NCBI GenBank assembly: GCA_024220525.1
Contig: JAMYWO010000275.1
Location: 1 to 36,924 of the forward strand
Origin: Cochliopodium minus
Taxonomy: Eukaryota > Discosea > Himatismenida > Cochliopodiidae
Direction of reading: 5' to 3'
DNA: 36,924 bases
The notes under the pieces are model-generated. The model searched no databases, had not been told where the DNA came from, and saw nothing but the letters and a program-made list of their open reading frames with translations. Within the stretch, counting starts at the first letter, position 1. Every line of letters starts with the position of its first letter. This document shows, piece by piece, positions 31,560 through 36,924 of this stretch. Both the position numbers and the translations under genes were made by a program.

Positions 31560-33010
31560 ACTTTGGCGTCATTTCTCAATTAATTGCAATGATTCTATAG
31601 AAAAAACTATCCAAGGGACCCCTTTTTCATTGAAGAAACTCGAGAAAGTGTATAAGCATAAACAATGAAGGAGATTCTTCTTTGTCATTGGGTTGTTGCA
31701 CAACATGTTTATCAAGAGATTTTTGCACTCGATTGTGCATAAATTATTAAATGCTTGAAAAAACTGATACAGGTAGTGAGCATGTTGCGATATTCTATTC
31801 TTATTGAAATCATTGTAACAATTCTTTTTAAGAAAACTATTTCGAGAGTTTAAGTAAGAATTCTTACATGAAAGATTTTGAAGTAATCGATGCTCTATTC
31901 TCTTTACCTTCAAAAGAAGACTCAAATGATATAACACTTTTTAAAGAACTTAGAGAGGGAATTGAGTTTGACAAGTTTTTTGTTTCTCAAATAATGTGCT
32001 CGCACAAGAAAAAAATTCATAAAATTTATTTTTTTTCCGAGACAGACCTCTTGTCTTCTTTTCTAGACAGAATAGTTGTTGATTGGAAAAGTTTACAAAA
32101 ACATTTCAACAAAGGTGATTTCTTTTTGAGGGAGATATGGAATTTCTTTGCACTTTATCTCTTTAAAAAATGTTTACCCAAAGTACAATCTATCACTAAT
32201 TTTTTTAGCGGATTTTCTGAAATACTAGAGTGGGGACTTTTCAGATCAAACAAATTAGCCATTAATAGAATCAAAAAAATTTTCGAAATGATGAAATAGG
32301 TTAATCTTGGAACTGATCATAGAGGAGAAGAGTGGCTAGGTTAAATCAGTTGTTTCAATAAACATACTGCGGGACTTAAAGATACATTTTATTTTGTCCT
32401 TTTTGGTTCAATAGAAATCTTTTGAAATGATAATACTTCTATCCAAGTTGATTCTTGCTGGTTCACCATTACTAAAGAACAAATATCTCTTTACTTAGTT
32501 GAAACTAAAGCTTCTGGAATTGGAAAATCCAATCAAGATATGAAGACAAAACCACTCATAACAATAATACACAGGAAATTTCTTCCGCTATTTTAAAAGT
32601 TCAAATATCTCAAAGCCAAAAGGAGGTGAAGGACAATCAAATATGGAATCTTAGATTGAAGATATCTTACAATAAATTTTAAACATTATTTTCATTACTC
32701 TTTTTTTCATTCTTGTTTTATGTTTTTCACTTTTTTTAGGACAAAAGTGAAGAAGTTATTAAATTGATTGTTCTTAAAAATCCATCATACCTGATATACT
32801 CTTCTTCTTATTTTATTTTTTTAATTGATTTATTTTATAGAATGGGTTTGAAAAAGTTAAGATTCTCAATGTCTTGAGATCATTACTGATGAAAAATTGT
32901 CATTTGAATTAAAGGAAATTTTAATTTTGAAAGAGTGGAAGATTTTAACCTTAGAATTAAATCAGACAAAAAATGTGGATATATTTAAAGGACAACCTTG
33001 AATTCTAGTC
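31560..33010 (+). pseudogene. Decayed plus-strand coding remnants, including an intact 143-residue frame at 31868-32299
   Basis: Several frames look coding but are broken: IEKTIQGTPFSLKKLEKVYK (near 31600), a 432-nt open frame at 31868-32299 (MKDFEVIDALFSLPSKEDSN ... RSNKLAINRIKKIFEMMK), IQVDSCWFTITKEQISLYLVE (about 32440), ILKVQISQSQKEVKDNQIW (about 32593), and NGFEKVKILNV joined out of frame to IITDEKLSFELKEILI near 32873-32990. Frame changes and stops between them are not explained by introns I can place. The W-x-T-I-x-K-x-Q-I-S-L-Y-L piece is reminiscent of a CS/NudC-type beta strand pair, but this is weak. It is probably a former gene, or one with sequencing indels. The intact frame alone may be a hypothetical gene. 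Confidence 0.35.
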
Positions 33011-33096
33011 TTTACTGTTTAGTTTGAATGTACATTCTTTGTTTTAAATGGAAAGAAAATTTGTTCAAATTAAATTTGAAAATAAAAAAATCAAAA

Positions 33097-34502
33097 ATGA
33101 AAAATTTCTTCAAAAATTTCAACTCAAAAAACAATTATTCACTTTTCAAGACTCAAGTTAGAAACATCACTATTAAAGGAGATCCATATGGTATAAAATT
33201 TCATTCAAAAAAAAAATAAAAAACAAAGAAATAAAAAACATTAGATTGGCCATTCGATGGGAATCTCAAAATATCTAACACTGCATTGATAATCATCGAT
33301 ATGCAGAAAGATTTTCTTTCAAAGGGTAGCAATAAAAAGCATCGGGCATAATAAATTATAAATATAATTAAAATTCTTTTTTATATAAAGGTGGATACGT
33401 TGATCATATGGGTTTGATGATAATATTCTTTCAAGTTCTATTTAAATAATTTTAATTTCAGGTAATTAGAAAAAAATAAATAATTAATTTAAAACTTCAT
33501 CCCAAAAATAAATAAATAGGATATGATCTTGCTTTGACCAACAAATGTGTTCCCAAAATTAAGAGTTTGTTGGAGGTCTGCAGAGAGAAAGGAATCAAGA
33601 TCATCCATACAAGAGAGTAAAAAAATTAATTTTGAAATTAATTAAATATTGAGTAAATTTAAAAGGGGACACTTGCCAAATCTCTCAGATTTGCCAAACA
33701 ACAAGAGATGGAGGTTAAAATTTCTTTTCATGTCTTTTTTGGTTAAACATTGAGCTTCTTATTAAAAACTAGATCAAAGAGAATTGGTGCAGAAATTGGA
33801 TCCAAAGGACCTTTGGGAAGAATCCTCACAAGAGGAGAAGAAGGATGGGACATCATTGATGAGCTATACCCAAGAGAAAACGAAGTCATCATTGAGAAAC
33901 CTGTTCTTTTTTTGTAGAAGTTTAAAATTATCTTTAACCATTCGAAAATAGGGAAAGGTAAGTACAAAATCAATTTATTTTGAGTTTAAAATGACTTTAT
34001 TTCTTAACAAAGGGTTCTTTTCATGCAACAGAGCTTGAGTTTATACTGAAAATCAGTAAAATCGAGAACATTCTCCTCACAGGTAATTTACCAAATAAAG
34101 AGTTTTTTTTTCAACTAAAATTTCAAAGGAATCACAACTGATGTCTGCGTTTCGACCACAATGAGGGAAGGAAATGGTAGATTTTTTTTAAACATCTAAA
34201 TCTCTTAATCAAATTAATTCTTTTAAAAAGATAAGGGATTTGAAATCTTGCTTATTGAAGATTGTTGTGGAGCTACCAAACTTGTATGAATTTTTTTTTT
34301 TTTACTTTTTTTTTTACCTTTTTTTTTTTTTTTTGTTTAAAGGAAAACCACTATGCAGCTATTGACATGGTAAAAATGCAAGGAGGTAAATCAATCTAAT
34401 TTATCTTCTTTCCATATATAATTTCTTTTTTTATCAGGTGTCTTTGGATCTGTTTCTAGCAGCGATAAAGTAATTCCTATCATCCAAAAACTCCAAGACT
34501 AA
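33097..34502 (+). CDS. Cysteine hydrolase of the isochorismatase superfamily, biuret hydrolase-like, 12 exons
   Basis: Exons are 33097-33190, 33245-33325, 33391-33411, 33520-33616, 33666-33713, 33773-33902, 33952-33957, 34013-34082, 34129-34176, 34231-34283, 34343-34385 and 34438-34502: 756 nt, an exact frame, 251 residues. The catalytic triad of the superfamily is present: Asp in [11 protein letters not shown], Lys in KPGKGSF, Cys in [15 protein letters not shown]. The detailed motifs [44 protein letters not shown] and [13 protein letters not shown] match the biuret hydrolase (BiuH) group rather than nicotinamidases. Biuret hydrolases release ammonia from biuret to give allophanate; related enzymes act on other carbamoyl amides, so the substrate here is open. 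The N-terminal about 30 residues ([13 protein letters not shown]) are extra and basic, possibly a targeting segment. A 6-nt exon encodes Gly-Lys of the KPGKG motif. Confidence 0.88.
33952..33957 (+). other. 6-nt microexon of the hydrolase (Gly-Lys)
   Basis: GGAAAG lies between aaaatag and gtaagt, in phase 0. It completes K-P-G-K-G-S-F across exons ending at 33902 and starting at 34013; without it the catalytic-lysine loop would lack two residues. Confidence 0.75.
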
Positions 34503-34508
34503 ATTCGG

Positions 34509-34640
34509 AAAACTTAATTTTACTGATTAAAATGTTCTTTCATCAATACATTGTATTTTGAGGTACCTTATTTTTATCCATTTGAATTACCTTTGTGAAT
34601 GAAAGAAATGTTAATAACATTTGAATAAAAAAAATTATGC
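34509..34640 (+). repeat. Imperfect direct repeat, copy 1
   Basis: The block starts aacttaattttactgatt and continues through atttttatccatt and ataacattga-like sequence. The same order recurs about 450 bases downstream with small indels. Confidence 0.65.
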
Positions 34641-34955
34641 AACCAAGATAAATTCCATTTGATCAACATTATAAATTAATCTCAATTACAAGTTTAAAAT
34701 TTATACATGGGTCTTTCTTTTTCAAAAAGAAATTTGAAAGCACAATAAAATTTTTTTTTTGAAAAGTTTTTTTTTTGTTACATATAAAATTAAAAAAAAT
34801 AATGATTCGAAAATATTTTTTGAAATCACCAAAACAGCTTTCTTTGCCTCCCAAGCCTTTACCGACAAAATTGCTCCATTTCGTTGCATCTTCACAGACA
34901 AAATATGAAGAGGCATTTTTTGTGAAAGTACAGAAATAGTTAACTTGGTTTATTA

Positions 34956-35060
34956 AAAAACTTAATTTTACTGATTAAAATGTTCTATCAAAACATTTTT
35001 TTTTGAAAGACCCTTAATTTTTATCCATTGTGAATTGTTCATAACATTGAAAAAAAAAAA
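34956..35060 (+). repeat. Imperfect direct repeat, copy 2
   Basis: It shares with copy 1 the start aacttaattttactgatt, the aaaatgttct segment, the atttttatccatt segment and the cataacattga segment, in the same order. Confidence 0.65.
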
Positions 35061-35090
35061 TTGAGTTATTTTCGCAAATATCCTTGGTAA

Positions 35091-36924
35091 ATGAATGGGT
35101 ATATAGAGAATTGTTATGAGATATATGAGGAAAAGGAAAAGGAGAATTCCCCCATTCAAGATAAATCTATCAAAAAGAATGTCCCTCGTCTCAAAAAGCA
35201 AAAAACTTTTATCATGCAAGATTATGTCAAATTTGATTCTTTTGGTAAGATATAAACCCATTTGAATTCTATCATCATACCAAAGAAAATTAATATAAAA
35301 AATATTTTTAAATATCATAGTGGGCAAAGAGAATATCAATAATATAGAATCAGATGGAAATAATAATAGAAATTGGCATGCAGTATGGTTAAAATTCCTC
35401 GAGGCAAACAAAGATAATGAGGCAAATAAAAAACATTGTTTGAATTATATCAAATAATAATTTCAATCCATCATTAATTATTATATCACCATATATCATT
35501 TTCTAATCTAATTTTTTTCATTTTTTTAGAATCATCACTATAATTACTATTTGAAAGGTAAGATAGATGATCCATCTTCAAATATCCAAAGATATCTAAA
35601 TTAATTTAAAAAATAATTTGAATAGGGGTCTGGTATTTCATCAAATTGCTCAAGGAAGAGCTGAAGAAGACAGTGATAGAAACAATGAAGCAAGTGATTC
35701 AAGATATATTCAAAAATGAAAAAGGAGAAGAGAAAATAAAACAAATCAAGGGTGGAACAGCGGGTAATAAACAAAATCCAAAATTTAAAGATAAATATAA
35801 CAATTATATTTATTCTTTTGATTTAAAATTAACTCCGATTTCTAGGAATCAAACTGATCAAAGACAATTTGTTTTTCAAGCTGGCCCAAGACTCACACGA
35901 CATATATGGTGGTGATGTTTTCGCAGGCAAAGCTGCCAATCACGAGCTCAAAAGCTTGAATGAGTTAGGAAAACTTATTGTGGGGCAGAAAATACTTAAA
36001 GAAGGAAAAACTGTCAACAAGAAACCTCTGATAGAGGGTGTCAACATCCCTTTGTTTGTGCTTGTAGATTTTTTGGGGTTTCGTGTGGTTGCTTCGTCTG
36101 GTAAATAATACTTTTTTAATTCCAATTTCTTCAAAGACTTTTTCATTTGATTCTTTCTCTCACAAAAATTAACATTTTTATTATTTTCATTATTTTTCTT
36201 TTTATCATTATTTTTATTTTTTTCATTAATTTTTATTTCCATTTTTTATTTTTGTAAAAATTAATGTATTAATTTTGATATAAAGATTATTTTCATTTTA
36301 TTTTACTTTTTATAGTTTTGCCACTTAACTCTTCGACCATAAAATATGGAAGGTAAAAAAAAAAAAAAAATTTTGTCAGTCACGAACCAAAATAAAATAA
36401 AAAAAAAATAAAAAAAATAAAAAAAAATGAAGCAACGACGGGGGTAAAACAATACATGATGGGATAGGAGACAAAGAAATAAGGGAGAAAGTGAGCAAAA
36501 TAGCGAACACGTTGTATCTCAAAGAACACTTTGTCGGATGGCACAGTGGAAAGAAAAAACTCCATTTTTCGGGGGATGTGGAGGTTCACAGGGGGTTGGA
36601 TGAGCGTATTTACATCATTGACTGTGCCAGATTTTACCCTCCTTTCCCTCCTGACAAAAACGTCAAGGGTTGTGTTTTTTATCAGCTGTTTAGGCCTCAG
36701 TTCCTCGAAACCTACAAGAAACCTGGTAAAAAAAAAATAAAGATTATCTAAAAATTGAAAAAAAAAACAAAAAAAAAAAAATTTAAAATTAAAATTAAAA
36801 TCTAATGTAAAAAGATAATACATAAGAATTTTTTTTTTCTTTTTTAATATATGTGATATTTTTTATAAAAATTGCAAAAATCTTGAATTATTCGAAATTT
36901 CTTAGCATCAAATTTTTGAGTTCT
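35091..36924 (+). CDS. CLU-domain protein, 5' part (continues beyond the window)
   Basis: The likely start is the ATG at 35091 (MNGYIENCYEIYEEKEKEN). Exons: 35091-35244, 35321 to about 35382, 35530-35557, 35626-35763, 35846-36100, 36316-36352 and 36433-36725, then an intron to the window end. The donor of the second exon is the weakest point. The core matches the CLU domain of clustered-mitochondria-type proteins: LFFKLAQDSHDIYGGDVFAGKAANHEL, NIPLFVLVDFLGFRVVASSVLPL, STIKYGSNDGGKT, IANTLYLKEHFVG, GDVEVHRGLDERIYIIDCARFYPP and VFYQLFRPQFLETY. In CLU proteins this domain is linked to mitochondrial distribution and to binding mRNAs of mitochondrial proteins. Many protists also have stand-alone or recombined CLU proteins, so a role outside mitochondria is possible. 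N-terminal residues 1-90 are charged and lack a known domain. Confidence 0.8.

Larger units (their letters stand above)
34503..35090. other. Intergenic region with a duplicated segment
   Basis: Nearly 590 bases lie between the hydrolase stop and the CLU start. Apart from two related blocks (34509-34640 and 34956-35060) and A/T runs I see no gene. A minus-strand open frame around 34722-34916 has no recognisable domain. Confidence 0.4.

Noticed and set aside
31569-31937. Minus-strand frame of 122 residues
   Set aside because: No domain or splice context, and the plus strand of the same stretch has better coding character.
1-36924. tRNA, rRNA, CRISPR arrays, transposases and long terminal repeats
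   Set aside because: I looked for cloverleaf-like blocks, regularly spaced repeats, DDE or reverse transcriptase motifs and terminal repeats and saw none that I could support.

Overview
The window looks like a piece of a very AT-rich, intron-dense genome from a single-celled eukaryote (a protist). Nearly every gene is cut by short GT-AG introns, often only 40-150 nt and made of T and A runs. TAA and TGA are both used as stops in the standard code. Several coding regions begin directly after a poly(A) run. A mitoribosomal protein (mL49) argues for a mitochondrion that still translates. Q/N-rich low complexity and A-rich leaders recall amoebae such as dictyostelids, but I cannot place the lineage from this sequence alone.

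Layout. 1-1330: damaged partial copy of a cupin/MYND-like/TPR gene whose intact copy lies at 20967-22958 and runs into an assembly gap (22959-23533). 1547-2164 (-): small cupin. 2523-3444 (+): LIM-PH protein. 3604-6619 (+): cationic amino acid transporter-like permease in 26 exons, including exons of 2, 6, 7, 11 and 11 nt. 6693-17128 (+): a roughly 2,445-residue IP3 receptor/ryanodine receptor-family channel with a non-canonical pore filter. 17220-18857: a small gene and a SAM plus P-loop NTPase gene that ends at a single N. 19097-20481: an unrecognised gene among T-rich microsatellites. 23777-24345 (-): mL49. 24944-28100 (-): leucine-rich-repeat protein. 28323-30199 (-): DUF1116/AllG-like protein. 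30364-31302 (-): EVH1-like plus Q/N-rich protein. 31560-33010: decayed coding remnants. 33097-34502 (+): biuret-hydrolase-like cysteine hydrolase. 35091-36924 (+): CLU-domain protein running off the window.

How the genes may relate. The channel and the LIM-PH and EVH1-like proteins suggest Ca2+ signalling and cytoskeletal functions, but nothing shows that they are co-regulated. The most suggestive metabolic link is between the DUF1116 protein and the biuret-hydrolase-like enzyme about 3 kb away. In bacteria both families act on small carbamoyl amides, and here both carry many introns, so they belong to the eukaryotic genome.

The exon models were built by hand from splice sites, conserved motifs and reading frame. 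For the permease, channel, LIM-PH, small cupin, LRR, DUF1116, EVH1-like and hydrolase genes the summed exon lengths are exact multiples of three. Individual boundaries may still be off by a base or two.
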